A program made the position numbers and the translations under genes. From positions 5,243,501 through 5,307,500 of the forward strand of contig NZ_JAUCEU010000007.1 in NCBI RefSeq assembly GCF_030348765.1: a DNA stretch of 64,000 nt, given 5' to 3'. The notes below the pieces were generated by a model, which made no database searches, was not told the DNA's origin, and saw only the letters and a program-made list of their open reading frames with translations. Below are positions 29,088-39,267 of this stretch, piece by piece. This DNA comes from Neobacillus sp. CF12 (GTDB taxonomy: Bacteria > Bacillota > Bacilli > Bacillales > Cytobacillaceae). Each line of letters starts with the position of its first letter. The first letter of the stretch is position 1.

Positions 29088-30407
29088 ATGTATTGGTTTA
29101 TCATACTTTTCCCATTATTAATTTATCCTTGGGGCTTTGATCCTTACTATACCTCAACGAAAACTGGGTATTTATATGCCTTTGTACTCGGGACATGGCT
29201 ATACATACTGTTTAAACGAAAATTCAAAACGTTAAAGCCTGACAAGGGTGATTCAACCATTGTCGTACTATTGTTGCTCTTCCTAACATTAATAGAACTT
29301 TCAACAGCATTTTCTCCCAATAAATATACCTCTGTATACGGTTTGATTGATCGAAAAGAAGGGCTTATTTCCTATTTTTGCTACTTTAGCGTTTTCCTTT
29401 TTTCCTATCGATTAATGGATAAGGAGAAAATAAATAAAATGATTCCTGGAGTGGCCATCGTTTCGATGATTGTATCCATTTATGGAATTTTGCAGCATTA
29501 TCAATTGGATTTTCTTCCAAGGAATAGTGCAATGAGAAATTATGGTGGTACATATACTTTCTTTGATAATCCTAACTTCTTTGGATCGTATCTTGTATTG
29601 GCAATCCTTATCACTCTGCCGATATATTTAATTGCTTCTCATAAGAAATACCAGGCTCTTTATTTTATCTCGCTTTGTTTAGCTTTTGTGGCTCTCATCT
29701 TTTCAAATACCCGGAGTGGATATGTTGGAGTATTTGTTGGATTCGTTTTTATTACTTTGTTTGTGGTCTTGAAGCGTAAGCTCCTTTGGAAGAGGTGGGG
29801 TACGTTAGCTGCTTCCATGATGGTTCTGCTATTTTTGGTTAACATGAGCGAACAAGGTCATTATACCCAACGCATAAATTCGGTTGTTAAGGAGTCATAT
29901 ACGGTTGCAACGAATCAAAGCACAGGGCATGAAGGTTCATCACGCTTCTACATCTGGAAAAAATCACTGCCTTTAGTAAAAGAGTATTTCTGGATAGGTT
30001 CTGGTCCTGACTCCTTTGAGTTCGCATTTCCTAATGACGAAGAGACAAAAGGTTTCTTGGGTGGAAAAGTTGTTGATAAGGCACATAATGAATATTTGCA
30101 AATAGCGATTACACTTGGTGTTCCTGCACTATTGATTTATTTGAGTTTCCTATTGTTAATTTTCAGAAGAGCTGTACAGGCAGTAAAATTAGCTGTAGGA
30201 AAAGAGAAGATTCTTCTTTATGGGGTAATGGCAACGATAATGGGGTATGTTGTACAAGCATTCTTTAATATTAGTACAGTTCCGGTTGCCCCAATTTTTT
30301 GGTCAATTCTTGGTATTACATTAGCCAAATCGACAGCCATCATTAATCGCGCAAAGTGTCAAAATGGGGAAATAAACCAGCAAGAAACGGAAAGCCAAAG
30401 TGCATAA
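29088..30407 (+). CDS. O-antigen ligase/polymerase-like membrane protein (Wzy_C family)
   Basis: A 439-residue membrane protein with about ten to twelve helices and a Wzy_C domain. Family landmarks are SNTRSGYVGVFVGF (about residue 205) and, after the large outside loop (about 255-330), VDKAHNEYLQIAITLGVPALLIY. Relatives ligate or polymerise lipid-linked glycans onto lipid, teichoic acid or protein, including pilin oligosaccharyltransferases. No glycosyltransferase neighbours, so the glycan is unknown. It is inserted between ysxE and valS, adjacent genes in B. subtilis (recalled), 9 kb from the pilin genes. Confidence 0.8.
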   Translation: MYWFIILFPLLIYPWGFDPYYTSTKTGYLYAFVLGTWLYILFKRKFKTLKPDKGDSTIVVLLLLFLTLIELSTAFSPNKYTSVYGLIDRKEGLISYFCYFSVFLFSYRLMDKEKINKMIPGVAIVSMIVSIYGILQHYQLDFLPRNSAMRNYGGTYTFFDNPNFFGSYLVLAILITLPIYLIASHKKYQALYFISLCLAFVALIFSNTRSGYVGVFVGFVFITLFVVLKRKLLWKRWGTLAASMMVLLFLVNMSEQGHYTQRINSVVKESYTVATNQSTGHEGSSRFYIWKKSLPLVKEYFWIGSGPDSFEFAFPNDEETKGFLGGKVVDKAHNEYLQIAITLGVPALLIYLSFLLLIFRRAVQAVKLAVGKEKILLYGVMATIMGYVVQAFFNISTVPVAPIFWSILGITLAKSTAIINRAKCQNGEINQQETESQSA

Positions 30408-30449
30408 TCGCTCATATAGTATAAAAAACAAAAAAATTGGCTATCATTA

Positions 30450-30479
30450 TTGACGTCTAGAACACTTTTTGGGTAGTAT
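30450..30479 (+). promoter_or_regulatory. Candidate promoter of the valS T-box transcript
   Basis: TTGACG (30450-30455), 18 bases, TAGTAT (30474-30479), just upstream of the T-box leader. Confidence 0.55.
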
Positions 30480-30484
30480 AAACA

Positions 30485-30765
30485 ATATAATTAAAAATAC
30501 ATAAGCACAGACAGGGAAGAGTACGATGTTCACCTGCTTAAAGAGAGGGAAGCCGCTAGCTGAAAGGATTCCTAAGCAGACACTCGGAAGGTCGCCCTCG
30601 AGCTTCTTCAGCGAACGGATATTTCTCAAAATCCTATTAGTTGAAGACGGATCAAATCCGTTATCCAATTAAGCGCCAAACAGTTTCTTTATGGTTGGAA
30701 AAAAGGTGGTACCGCGAAGCAAACTCCATTCGTCCTTTTATTGACGAATGGGGTTTTTTGTTTGT
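30485..30765 (+). promoter_or_regulatory. T-box leader (tRNA-Val-sensing) of valS
   Basis: It holds the AGTA-type stem-I motif (GAAGAGTACGATG near 30509), the T-box AAGGTGGTACCGCG at 30703-30716, and a terminator stem AACTCCATTCGTC (30722-30734) / GACGAATGGGGTT (30743-30755) followed by T6. GTC at 30591-30593, on the 3' side of stem I, is a plausible specifier codon for valine. Uncharged tRNA-Val would pair with the T-box and let transcription reach valS. Confidence 0.9.
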
Positions 30766-30811
30766 CTAGTTTTTATTTAAAGACGTAAAAGAGAAATAAG
30801 GAGATGGTCAA

Positions 30812-33457
30812 ATGGAAACAAAAGAAATTACCATGCCGACTAAGTATGATCCGCAGTCGATTGAGCAAGGACGCTATGATTGGTGGCTTAAAGGAAAGTT
30901 TTTTGAAGCACAAAATGACGAAGGAAAACAACCTTACACCATCGTTATCCCGCCGCCAAACGTAACTGGAAAGTTACACTTAGGTCATGCTTGGGATACA
31001 ACCTTACAAGATATCGTTACACGCATGAAGCGGATGCAGGGCTTTGATGTACTCTGGCTTCCAGGTATGGACCATGCCGGAATCGCGACACAAGCGAAGG
31101 TTGAAGAAAAGCTTCGCAGTGAAGGTAAAAGCCGCTACGATTTAGGCCGTGATAAATTTGTTGAGGAAACATGGAAGTGGAAAGAAGAATACGCTTCTCA
31201 TATCCGTCAGCAATGGGCTAAGCTAGGTTTAGGCTTAGACTACAGCCGTGAACGTTTCACCCTTGATGAGGGATTATCTGCAGCCGTACGTGAGGTGTTT
31301 GTTACTTTATATAAAAAAGGTCTTATTTATCGCGGCGAATACATCATCAACTGGGATCCATCAACTAAAACAGCATTATCGGATATCGAGGTTATTTACA
31401 AGGATGTTCAAGGTGCCTTTTATCATATGAAATATCCGTTAGCAGACGGTTCAGGACATATTGAAGTTGCGACAACTCGTCCAGAAACGATGTTGGGTGA
31501 TACAGCAGTTGCCGTTCATCCAGAAGATGAGCGCTATAAGCACCTAATCGGCAAAACCGTTATCCTGCCAATCGTTGGCCGTGAAATCCAAATTGTTGGT
31601 GACGACTATGTGGATATGGAATTCGGTTCAGGGGCTGTTAAAATTACACCTGCACATGACCCGAACGATTTTGAAATTGGCAACCGTCATAATCTTGAGC
31701 GTGTTCTTGTTATGAACGAAGACGGCACCATGAATGACAGAGCTGGAAAGTACAAAGGGTTGGACCGTTTTGAATGCCGTAAGCAAATTGTTAAGGATCT
31801 TCAAGAACAAGGTGTTCTTTTCAAAATTGAAGAGCATTTACATTCTGTTGGTCATTCCGAGCGCAGCGGGGCAGTTGTTGAGCCTTACCTTTCTACACAA
31901 TGGTTCGTTAAAATGCAGCCACTTGCGGATGAAGCCATTGCTCTTCAAAACAAGGAGAATAAAGTAAACTTTGTTCCTAACCGCTTCGAAAATACCTATC
32001 TGAGATGGATGGAAAATATCCGTGACTGGTGTATTTCCAGACAGCTGTGGTGGGGTCATCGAATTCCGGCTTGGTACCACAAGCAAACGGGCGAAGTATT
32101 TGTTGGTCATGAAGCTCCTGCCGACATTGAGAATTGGGAGCAGGATAAAGATGTATTGGATACGTGGTTTAGTTCTGCACTATGGCCGTTCTCCACAATG
32201 GGCTGGCCAAATGTTGAGGCAGAAGACTTTAAGCGTTTCTTCCCAACCGATGTACTTGTAACTGGTTATGATATCATCTTCTTCTGGGTTTCCCGGATGA
32301 TTTTCCAAAGCCTCGAATTTACCGGAGAAAGACCATTTAAAGATGTTCTAATTCACGGTTTAGTTCGCGATGAACAAGGTCGTAAAATGAGTAAATCTCT
32401 TGGTAACGGTGTGGACCCAATGGATGTTATCGCCAAATACGGTGCCGATTCCTTACGTTACTTCCTTTCAACAGGAAGCGCACCCGGTCAGGATTTACGC
32501 TTTAGCTTTGAAAAAGTTGAATCCACTTGGAATTTTGCCAATAAAATCTGGAATGCCTCTCGTTTTGCCTTAATGAATATGGATGGCATGACGTATGAGG
32601 AAATTGATTTTAGCGGTGAAAAATCAGTTGCAGATAAATGGATTCTAACGCAATTAAATGAAACCATCGAAAGTGTAACAAAGCTTTCTGAGCGTTATGA
32701 ATTTGGAGAAGCTGGTCGTGCATTATACAACTTTATCTGGGATGACTTCTGTGATTGGTATATTGAGATGGCAAAACTTCCTCTATATGGTGAGGATGAA
32801 GCAGCAAAGAAAACGACTCGTTCAATTCTTGCACATGTTCTTGATCAGACAATGCGTTTGCTACATCCATTCATGCCATTCATTACCGAGGAAATCTGGC
32901 AGAACCTCCCGCACTCTGGAGAATCAATTACAACTGCCAAGTGGCCTGAAGTAAATCCAGCATACAGCGATGAACAAGCAGCACAAGAAATGAAGATGTT
33001 AATGGAAATGATTCGTTCCGTTCGAAACATCCGTGCTGAAGTAAACACGCCAATGAGCAAGAAGATTAAAATGCTTGTAAAGGCGAAGGATGATTCCGTT
33101 CTGAAAGCAATCGAAAAGAATCAAGCATATATTGAAAAGTTCTGTAACCCAGAAGAATTACAAATGGGGATCAACCTTGAAACACCTGAAAAGGCAATGA
33201 CAGCAGTCATCACCGGATTGGAAATCATTCTTCCACTAGAAGGATTGATTAACATTGAAGAGGAAATTGCTCGACTTACAAAAGAGTATGATAAATTTAC
33301 AAAAGAAGTTGAAAGAGTTGAAAAGAAATTAAACAACGAAGGCTTTATGAAAAAGGCGCCTGAAAGTGTTGTTTTAGAAGAACGTGCAAAAGAAAAAGAT
33401 TATCGCGAGAAAAGAGCACTAATAGAAGCTCGCTTAAATGAATTAAAAGGCTTATAA
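30812..33457 (+). CDS. valS: Valyl-tRNA synthetase
   Basis: Class-I aminoacyl-tRNA synthetase with an editing domain. 881 residues, normal for Bacillus. HIGH signature [15 protein letters not shown] (about 50), CP1 editing domain ([17 protein letters not shown]), the [13 protein letters not shown] block, KMSKS signature [10 protein letters not shown], an anticodon-binding helical domain, and the C-terminal coiled coil (about 810-880) that binds tRNA. ATG has AAGGAG upstream. Controlled by the T-box leader, and separated from folC by a weak terminator. Confidence 0.97.
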   Translation: METKEITMPTKYDPQSIEQGRYDWWLKGKFFEAQNDEGKQPYTIVIPPPNVTGKLHLGHAWDTTLQDIVTRMKRMQGFDVLWLPGMDHAGIATQAKVEEKLRSEGKSRYDLGRDKFVEETWKWKEEYASHIRQQWAKLGLGLDYSRERFTLDEGLSAAVREVFVTLYKKGLIYRGEYIINWDPSTKTALSDIEVIYKDVQGAFYHMKYPLADGSGHIEVATTRPETMLGDTAVAVHPEDERYKHLIGKTVILPIVGREIQIVGDDYVDMEFGSGAVKITPAHDPNDFEIGNRHNLERVLVMNEDGTMNDRAGKYKGLDRFECRKQIVKDLQEQGVLFKIEEHLHSVGHSERSGAVVEPYLSTQWFVKMQPLADEAIALQNKENKVNFVPNRFENTYLRWMENIRDWCISRQLWWGHRIPAWYHKQTGEVFVGHEAPADIENWEQDKDVLDTWFSSALWPFSTMGWPNVEAEDFKRFFPTDVLVTGYDIIFFWVSRMIFQSLEFTGERPFKDVLIHGLVRDEQGRKMSKSLGNGVDPMDVIAKYGADSLRYFLSTGSAPGQDLRFSFEKVESTWNFANKIWNASRFALMNMDGMTYEEIDFSGEKSVADKWILTQLNETIESVTKLSERYEFGEAGRALYNFIWDDFCDWYIEMAKLPLYGEDEAAKKTTRSILAHVLDQTMRLLHPFMPFITEEIWQNLPHSGESITTAKWPEVNPAYSDEQAAQEMKMLMEMIRSVRNIRAEVNTPMSKKIKMLVKAKDDSVLKAIEKNQAYIEKFCNPEELQMGINLETPEKAMTAVITGLEIILPLEGLINIEEEIARLTKEYDKFTKEVERVEKKLNNEGFMKKAPESVVLEERAKEKDYREKRALIEARLNELKGL

Positions 33458-33470
33458 GAAGCAAGTTAAT

Positions 33471-33504
33471 GACGAGTCCTATTTTTAGGATTCGTCTTCT
33501 TTTA
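33471..33504 (+). terminator. Probable terminator after valS
   Basis: GACGAGTCCT pairs with AGGATTCGTC (33471-33480 with 33487-33496, one G-T), followed by TTCTTTT. The tail is modest, so read-through into folC is likely. Confidence 0.65.
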
Positions 33505-33529
33505 AATAATTTTAAAAGGGGTGTCATGG

Positions 33530-34852
33530 ATGTTTACAACTTATAGCGAAGCCCTTGACTGGATTCATGCAAGACTAAGGCTCGGCATTAAACCAGGCCT
33601 TGCTCGAATGGAATGGATGATGGAGAGGCTCGGGTCTCCAGAATTGAAAATGAAAACCGTACATATTGGTGGTACGAATGGCAAAGGTTCAACGGTGACC
33701 TTTTTGCGGTCGATACTTGAAGCAGAAGGCTATTCTGTTGGCACTTTTACCTCACCATATATTGAACAATTTAATGAGCGAATCTCTGTAAATGGAAAGC
33801 CCATCTCTGATGAAGAAATATTGCACTTAACCAATATTATTGTCCCGCTTGCTGATGAATTAGAGGCAACCGAACTTGGTGGACCAACTGAGTTTGAGGT
33901 CATCACAGCAATGTCTTTTTATTATTTTGCTAATGTAAATCAAGTGGACATTGTCCTTTATGAAGTAGGATTGGGTGGAAGGTTTGATTCGACAAATATT
34001 ATACAGCCAATAGCATCAATCATTACAAACATTGGTCTTGATCATACGAGTATCCTTGGACATACGTACGAGGAAATTGCTTTTGAAAAAGCGGGGATTA
34101 TCAAAGAAGGCGTTCCAACCTTTACAGCAGTTAAAAACGCAAATGCTATTAACGTAATAAAAGAACAAGCTAAAAAAATGCATGCCCCTCTGTATCTCCT
34201 AAATCAGGAGTTTTCAATTTCAAACCACAGACCGACATCAGCAGGTGAAGAATTTACATTGGAGAGTGCTAATCAACACTACACACGATTAGAAATCAAT
34301 ATGATTGGCCAGCATCAAACGGAGAATGCTGCATTAGCCGTTATGGCAGCACATTCAATTAATCAGGATGAAAGTTTTTCCATCACTGAAAATGCAATAA
34401 GGACAGGCTTAAAGAAAGCTTATTGGCCAGGTAGATTTGAAATTATCTCGAATAATCCACTCATTATTATTGATGGAGCACATAACGACGAGGGGATTTC
34501 TGCACTTGTACATGAACTTTCAAACCGGTATTCTAACCGTTCCATTCATATTGTATTTGCAGCATTAAAAGATAAAAAGCTAGACAAAATGATTGCTCAA
34601 TTAGATCAAATTGCAGATGAAATTTCGTTTGTATCGTTTGATTTTCCTCGTGCAGCAGATGCTGTTGATTTGTATGCAATAAGTCATTCAGATAACAAAA
34701 AGTTTGGTGAGAGATGGGATGCTCATCTTGCCAATTGTATCCAGAATTTACAGCCAAATTCCGTTTTAGTTGTTACAGGATCACTGTACTTCATCTCTGA
34801 GGCTAAACCGTATTTATGTGAATTTTTGAAAAACAATACGATTTCACTATGA
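33530..34852 (+). CDS. folC: Folylpolyglutamate synthase / dihydrofolate synthase
   Basis: Adds glutamate to folates, and probably also makes dihydrofolate. ATG 33530 is preferred over GTG 33521 since AAGGGGTG then has a 7-base spacing and the protein begins MFTTYSEALDWIH as in Bacillus. 440 residues, Mur-ligase fold: P-loop IGGTNGKGST, TSPYIEQFNERI, EVGLGGRFDSTN, and the C-terminal domain starting near PGRFEII. The 3' end overlaps a promoter for the next gene. In B. subtilis comC follows; here the pilus region begins. Confidence 0.95.
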   Translation: MFTTYSEALDWIHARLRLGIKPGLARMEWMMERLGSPELKMKTVHIGGTNGKGSTVTFLRSILEAEGYSVGTFTSPYIEQFNERISVNGKPISDEEILHLTNIIVPLADELEATELGGPTEFEVITAMSFYYFANVNQVDIVLYEVGLGGRFDSTNIIQPIASIITNIGLDHTSILGHTYEEIAFEKAGIIKEGVPTFTAVKNANAINVIKEQAKKMHAPLYLLNQEFSISNHRPTSAGEEFTLESANQHYTRLEINMIGQHQTENAALAVMAAHSINQDESFSITENAIRTGLKKAYWPGRFEIISNNPLIIIDGAHNDEGISALVHELSNRYSNRSIHIVFAALKDKKLDKMIAQLDQIADEISFVSFDFPRAADAVDLYAISHSDNKKFGERWDAHLANCIQNLQPNSVLVVTGSLYFISEAKPYLCEFLKNNTISL

Positions 34853-34877
34853 CAAGCTAAAGTATTTTTGATAAAAT
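34849..34877 (+). promoter_or_regulatory. Candidate sigma-A promoter of the GGDEF gene
   Basis: ATGACA (34849-34854) over the folC stop, 17 bases, then TAAAAT (34872-34877) with a TGA extension. Confidence 0.65.
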
Positions 34878-34924
34878 GAGTACATCTTGATTTCAAAATA
34901 AATGAAGATAGGAGGGGGAGTTAA

Positions 34925-36640
34925 ATGGCGGTTCATCCAATGACGAAAAAGGCTATTTTTCTTGTATGGTTATTGCTTGTACCAGCAGGTATGTGGTTTA
35001 CTTATCAAACATTTCCTCCTCAACTCTCAGGCCAATGGTTAGATATATTCGCTTTCTTGATATTAACTTCTGTCGTTGCTTTTATGCCGATGGTTATAAA
35101 TAATACTCCTATCTTTTTAATTCAATGGGTATCTCTTGCGTCATTTTTAAGCTTTGGATTGTTTATTGAAATGGTTTTTGCTCAAGTAGCCGTCATCGTA
35201 TTACTTTTAAGACTAAGAGTTCAAAAGGATCAATATTTCCGTGTTCCACTTAACTTGATCATGTTCTTCCTTGTTTCTTTAGTAAGTGGAGTCGTTTACT
35301 ACGCACTTGGAGGGCAAACAGGGCCAAGTTTAATAAATGACCCCAACTCTATATGGTTAGCAGCATTATATGCGGTTGTAAATTACTCTCTAAATCAGGT
35401 CATCATTTCATTTTATTTATACTTCATCTATAAAAGTAAGGAATCTTACTTCGGCAAGGATTTCATGGTAGAAACCATTACTACATTTATTACGCTGCCA
35501 CTTGGTTTTGTCCTATATATGTTTTATAACCAACAAGATTTATTGGCCTTATTGTTTATAGCCATTCCATTCGCAAGTTTATCAATCATCTTTAAACTTT
35601 ATTATTCAAGTGAAAAAGTGAATGAATATCTACAAAATGCGGCTGAAATTGGCCATCAAATGGCCGAACGAATAGAGGTCGATGGGGTTATTGATCTTTT
35701 TATTCAAAAACTAAGTGAAATGCTCCCGGTTGACTATGCCTATATCCTCGATGTCGTGAGTGAGGACGAGCTTCAATTAATACGCAGGATAGAAAGCGGT
35801 TCGGGAATAACCAGTGAAATGCCTAGGATTAAGAAAAATGAGGGGATAAGCGGGTACGCTTGGGATAAGCAAAAAGGCTTCTTATATGATTCTCAAAAAG
35901 AGTGGAGAAAATATTCGAAAGGCTATATCCCTGCTGATGCCGAAAGTGTATTGGCTGTTCCAATTGTTCGAAACAAAAAAGTAATTGGGGTATTGATGTT
36001 AGCGTCAAAGCGAAAACATGCCTATGAAAAATCTCAATTAATGATTGTCGACATTCTTTGTTCGTACTTTGCCGTAGCGATTGATAATGCAAAGCATTAT
36101 GAACTAACAAAGACACAGAGTGAGCGTTGTGCATTAACAAATTTATATAATTACCGCTACTTTGAAAAATTACTAACAGAGGAATTCGATAAACTATTTC
36201 AATTTGAACGAAAGGTCTTGTCATTAATCATTCTTGATATCGACCATTTTAAAGCAGTAAATGACACATACGGACATCAAAGTGGAAACGAAATTCTTTG
36301 TGAATTAGCGGAAAGACTGAGTAAAATAGTCAGTACCAGTGGAACTGTGGCTCGATATGGTGGCGAGGAATTTGTTGTGTTACTGCCAGAGGCAGATAAA
36401 GAAGAAGCCTACCAGATGGCAGAAATGATCAGACAAGCCATTGCCAATTGGCCATTTTCAATGCAACATTCATTAGATCCTACTCAACACCAGGCGAAGA
36501 TAACGGCATCCATTGGGGTTGCAACGGCGCCTGAAGATGCTGAAGATCCATTGGCATTGATCCGACATGCTGATAGAGCGTTGTATGTTGGAGCGAAGAG
36601 GGCTGGGCGGAACAGGGTTGCTGAGTATTCTTCTTGTTAA
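34925..36640 (+). CDS. Membrane GAF-GGDEF diguanylate cyclase
   Basis: Makes cyclic di-GMP from GTP. 571 residues: about six to seven membrane helices (10-230), a GAF domain (about 245-395, ending near YFAVAIDNAKHYEL), then a GGDEF domain (about 410-565) with LDIDHFKAVNDTYGHQSGNEIL and an intact active site ARYGGEEF. No RxxD inhibitory site is seen before GGEEF, so product feedback may be weak. It has its own promoter and strong SD (GGAGGGGG). It lies at the edge of the pilus locus, facing the minor pilin operon, which suggests it controls PilB (inference). Confidence 0.93.
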   Translation: MAVHPMTKKAIFLVWLLLVPAGMWFTYQTFPPQLSGQWLDIFAFLILTSVVAFMPMVINNTPIFLIQWVSLASFLSFGLFIEMVFAQVAVIVLLLRLRVQKDQYFRVPLNLIMFFLVSLVSGVVYYALGGQTGPSLINDPNSIWLAALYAVVNYSLNQVIISFYLYFIYKSKESYFGKDFMVETITTFITLPLGFVLYMFYNQQDLLALLFIAIPFASLSIIFKLYYSSEKVNEYLQNAAEIGHQMAERIEVDGVIDLFIQKLSEMLPVDYAYILDVVSEDELQLIRRIESGSGITSEMPRIKKNEGISGYAWDKQKGFLYDSQKEWRKYSKGYIPADAESVLAVPIVRNKKVIGVLMLASKRKHAYEKSQLMIVDILCSYFAVAIDNAKHYELTKTQSERCALTNLYNYRYFEKLLTEEFDKLFQFERKVLSLIILDIDHFKAVNDTYGHQSGNEILCELAERLSKIVSTSGTVARYGGEEFVVLLPEADKEEAYQMAEMIRQAIANWPFSMQHSLDPTQHQAKITASIGVATAPEDAEDPLALIRHADRALYVGAKRAGRNRVAEYSSC

Positions 36641-36666
36641 CAAAAGTGGGCTAGGAGAAGTAAATA

Positions 36667-36722
36667 TAAAAAAAGGTGAAAGATTTAGTGATACTAGCAC
36701 TAATTTCTTTCACCTTTTCTAT
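36667..36722 (+). terminator. Bidirectional terminator between the GGDEF gene and the minor pilin operon
   Basis: AAAAGGTGAAAGA (36671-36683) pairs perfectly with its complement (36706-36718), with an inner stem TTAGTG/CACTAA. A- and T-runs on both sides suit both convergent transcripts. Confidence 0.88.
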
Positions 36723-36724
36723 TA

Positions 36725-38077
36725 TTAATCATAAGTAACATCATTGATAACTGCGTTAGTTAAGTTACCCCATTCAATACTGTTTAATGTAGAGGCTTCG
36801 TCAAAAGTATTTCCACACATTGTCTCTAACCAATCTTTATTTGTATCTTCCGTTACATAATATATATTAGCATCTTCTATTACTCTAGCAGGTGTAGAGA
36901 AGTCATAAACCTTCCCCTTAATGATAAGACCATATTGTTCAGATATGGTTAACTCATTTTTTACTTTTAAGTCTCCGTTCACACACATTCTAGAACCACT
37001 AAGTATGTTTAAATGCCCATTAAGTGTAGACCTTGCATTATTAGTAATTTCAGTTGGAGTTCTTGTTCCACGAATAAATACTCTTGAACTCTTATCTAAA
37101 TCGAGGTGACCATTAATATTAAGTAGCCCACCAACATAAAAACTAGTATGATCTGTATTCTGAACGTTACTTCCAATTGTAAGGTTGTGTTTCGTTTCTA
37201 CAACTACCTCCTTTGGATTAATAAAGTTTGAACCTAATTGCAGTGAAATAGCATACATTTCTAATCCTGTTCTATTGTTAAGATTACCAGTGAAATTTAA
37301 ACCAACTGTTGAATAAACTTTCTCGACATTTACATCGTTTTGACCAGTATAAGTTTTGATTCCACCTACCGGCTGATCAATTATTACATCTGCACAAATG
37401 ATATTATTATTCGTATTCCCATTGTGCCCATTACCGTTGTTCCCGTTACTTTGGCCAATATTTGCAAATGATAATGGATTCGTGCATTCAGCTGCAACCG
37501 CTACATCTGGTCTTGTTACTTGTCCAAAAGTAATTTCAGGAGCAGTTGCATCATCCGCTTTTATTATATTTATATCACCAAGATTGTTAATTGCCATTTC
37601 TACAAAAAGTGTACTAACCGTATCCTCAGTACTACTTGGATTAACTTTTGTCCCCGTAACATTAACTTTTATTTTCAACAAATTTCCTATAGCAATTATA
37701 TCAATCTTATCATCATCCTTAACAATGGAATAAGATGAGTTTGGATCTATCTGTTCGGGTGTAATATTTTTTATTCCAGTTTTTAGGGATGATTTCATGT
37801 AATCTATTACTTGTGGTACGGATATTAGTTCTTTCCTCGCTACTTTTCCCTCAATCTCAATTTTAGTATTTTTAAAGATGTCTTGAATGGCAACATCTAA
37901 ATAGGATACCCCCATTTCTGCTAAGGCTACTGATTGAGATGTTTTCTCTACTTTTTGTGTCTGCTTAACGCTATTAAAAGCCATCGCAGTGAAGGTGAAA
38001 CCTAAAACAGTAAAGACTGTAATAATAAGCATTACGGTAATGAGAGCATATCCTTGTTCTTGCTTTGAATTATTCAC
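36725..38077 (-). CDS. PilX/GspK-like minor pilin with large beta-rich domain
   Basis: 450 residues, GTG start overlapping the stop of the upstream pilin by one base. The N-terminus QGYALITVMLIITVFTVLGF is a prepilin-like segment cut after Gly9, but position +5 is Thr, not Glu. The next stretch (QSVALAEMGVSYLDVAI) resembles PilX_N proteins. The body (about 300-420) has short repeated beta strands with Asn/Gly turns (NINGHLDLDKSSRVFIRG, LNGHLNILSGSRMCVNG), suggesting a beta-helix. Tip pilins of the GspK type also lack Glu5, so it may cap the pilus (inference). Confidence 0.7.
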   Translation of the reverse strand: MNNSKQEQGYALITVMLIITVFTVLGFTFTAMAFNSVKQTQKVEKTSQSVALAEMGVSYLDVAIQDIFKNTKIEIEGKVARKELISVPQVIDYMKSSLKTGIKNITPEQIDPNSSYSIVKDDDKIDIIAIGNLLKIKVNVTGTKVNPSSTEDTVSTLFVEMAINNLGDINIIKADDATAPEITFGQVTRPDVAVAAECTNPLSFANIGQSNGNNGNGHNGNTNNNIICADVIIDQPVGGIKTYTGQNDVNVEKVYSTVGLNFTGNLNNRTGLEMYAISLQLGSNFINPKEVVVETKHNLTIGSNVQNTDHTSFYVGGLLNINGHLDLDKSSRVFIRGTRTPTEITNNARSTLNGHLNILSGSRMCVNGDLKVKNELTISEQYGLIIKGKVYDFSTPARVIEDANIYYVTEDTNKDWLETMCGNTFDEASTLNSIEWGNLTNAVINDVTYD

Positions 38078-38553
38078 TAATATCCAACTCCCTTCATTCT
38101 ATAAAGATAAGTACTTGTAGTTACTTTGTTAGTAGAATCATTGTTGTCTTTAACTGTAATGGTAAGACTAACATCATTCTCATTTGGATTTATTTTATTC
38201 GGTTCAGGATCACCTACTTGTTTATTCTTAATATCGGAAGTAAATTCAAAGCACATCTGAGGATGAGTGAAGGTTTGAGTTTGTTTTTCTGTGTCACTAA
38301 TATCTGTTGTAACGGTTATCTCACAATTATTTGTACCTGTGCTGGTGATCTCATACTTATTTTCTCCACGATGGATCGTGGTAAGGTTGGAAATAATAAT
38401 ATTGGATTCCTGTATCATAGCGTTTTTTGAGGTTGCTTTTTTTGAAAAATTAAGACCTTGGAAGAAAATACTCCAAATAATGATACTGACAATTGAGAGT
38501 ATTGTTAAAGTAGCTAAAACCTCTACCAGTGTTAAGCCGCGTTCATCACGCAT
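38077..38553 (-). CDS. Minor prepilin (PilW/GspJ-like)
   Basis: 158 residues with a very short leader, MRDERG, then LTLVEVLATLTILSIVSIII: cleavage after Gly6, Glu at +5, a classic type III signal and hydrophobic helix. The remainder is a polar beta-rich head with two Cys. Second gene of the minus-strand operon; its stop overlaps the GTG of the PilX-like gene. Assigned to the minor pilins by its N-terminus and neighbours; the PilW/GspJ likeness is weak. Confidence 0.82.
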   Translation of the reverse strand: MRDERGLTLVEVLATLTILSIVSIIIWSIFFQGLNFSKKATSKNAMIQESNIIISNLTTIHRGENKYEITSTGTNNCEITVTTDISDTEKQTQTFTHPQMCFEFTSDIKNKQVGDPEPNKINPNENDVSLTITVKDNNDSTNKVTTSTYLYRMKGVGY

Positions 38554-38560
38554 TAAAAAC

Positions 38561-39001
38561 TCATCTCCTAATTTTTACGTAGCCGTATGTTTCACTAACG
38601 ACTATATCTGTTTTATTTTTGTTATATAGTTTTACAACAATAAGATGTGCGTTATAGATGTCAGATTCTTTACTGAAGTTTTTATTAATTTTAACATTTA
38701 CTAAAAAATCTCCATTTACATACTCGAAATTATAAGCGTTGCCGGTAATTGGTTTATATTCTGGAATTACCGATACATCTGGGGTAGCAAAAAAATTCTT
38801 TATCCTATCATTATCATTTTGCCATTTAAGAAGAACTTCTTTTGCTGTGTTTATTCCCTGGGCTTTTAGTTTAGTATGATTATTCATCATTCCCATTTGT
38901 GGAAAAATGTTCATTAATGTAATTAGAACGATAGATAAAAGAGTAATGGATACTAGTACCTCGACCAAGGTAACGCCCTTCTCACTATTGATATTATTCA
39001 T
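38561..39001 (-). CDS. Minor prepilin (PilV/GspI-like)
   Basis: 146 residues if started at the ATG ending at 39001, which has AGAAGGG 10 bases upstream; an ATG ending at 39010 is in frame but too close to that site. Leader MNNINSEKG, then VTLVEVLVSITLLSIVLITL, with Glu at +5. The head is a small beta domain. First gene of the three-gene operon, 7 bases from the next. The divergent 260-base gap separates it from the large plus-strand pil operon. Confidence 0.82.
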   Translation of the reverse strand: MNNINSEKGVTLVEVLVSITLLSIVLITLMNIFPQMGMMNNHTKLKAQGINTAKEVLLKWQNDNDRIKNFFATPDVSVIPEYKPITGNAYNFEYVNGDFLVNVKINKNFSKESDIYNAHLIVVKLYNKNKTDIVVSETYGYVKIRR

Positions 39002-39010
39002 ATAATCCAT

Positions 39011-39267
39011 TCCCTTCTGGGCAGAAAATAGTATATTTTCTATTTAATAGATACATTCTATCAAATTTTTCAGACAAAAAATAACAAATTTCAGTAATAA
39101 TGACCTATAAATGTTTTCCACCTTCTTTTAAACTATCCAAAAGTATTATACAATATCTAGTAGACGAATTTTGTCTAATTTTTGTATTTGCCATTAAACA
39201 GTATAATTTTTTGATAGATAATGTAGTTTCCTAGTATAAATGCACTAATAAAAAGGGATGTGAATGA
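39011..39267 (+). promoter_or_regulatory. Divergent promoter region of the pilus locus
   Basis: A+T-rich 257-base gap between the two divergent pil operons. On the plus strand, TTGATA (39211-39216), 18 bases, TATAAA (39235-39240) is a fair sigma-A promoter for the large operon. The minus-strand promoter for the minor pilins is not clear; TATAAT-like sequences exist near 39147, without a good -35. Confidence 0.55.

Noticed and set aside
35829..36224. 131-residue frame on the minus strand
   Set aside because: Antisense to the GAF-GGDEF gene, no ribosome-binding site, composition of a shadow frame.
37398..38430. Plus-strand frames of 111 and 121 residues
   Set aside because: Antisense to the minor pilin genes, whose N-termini, overlaps and start sites are convincing.
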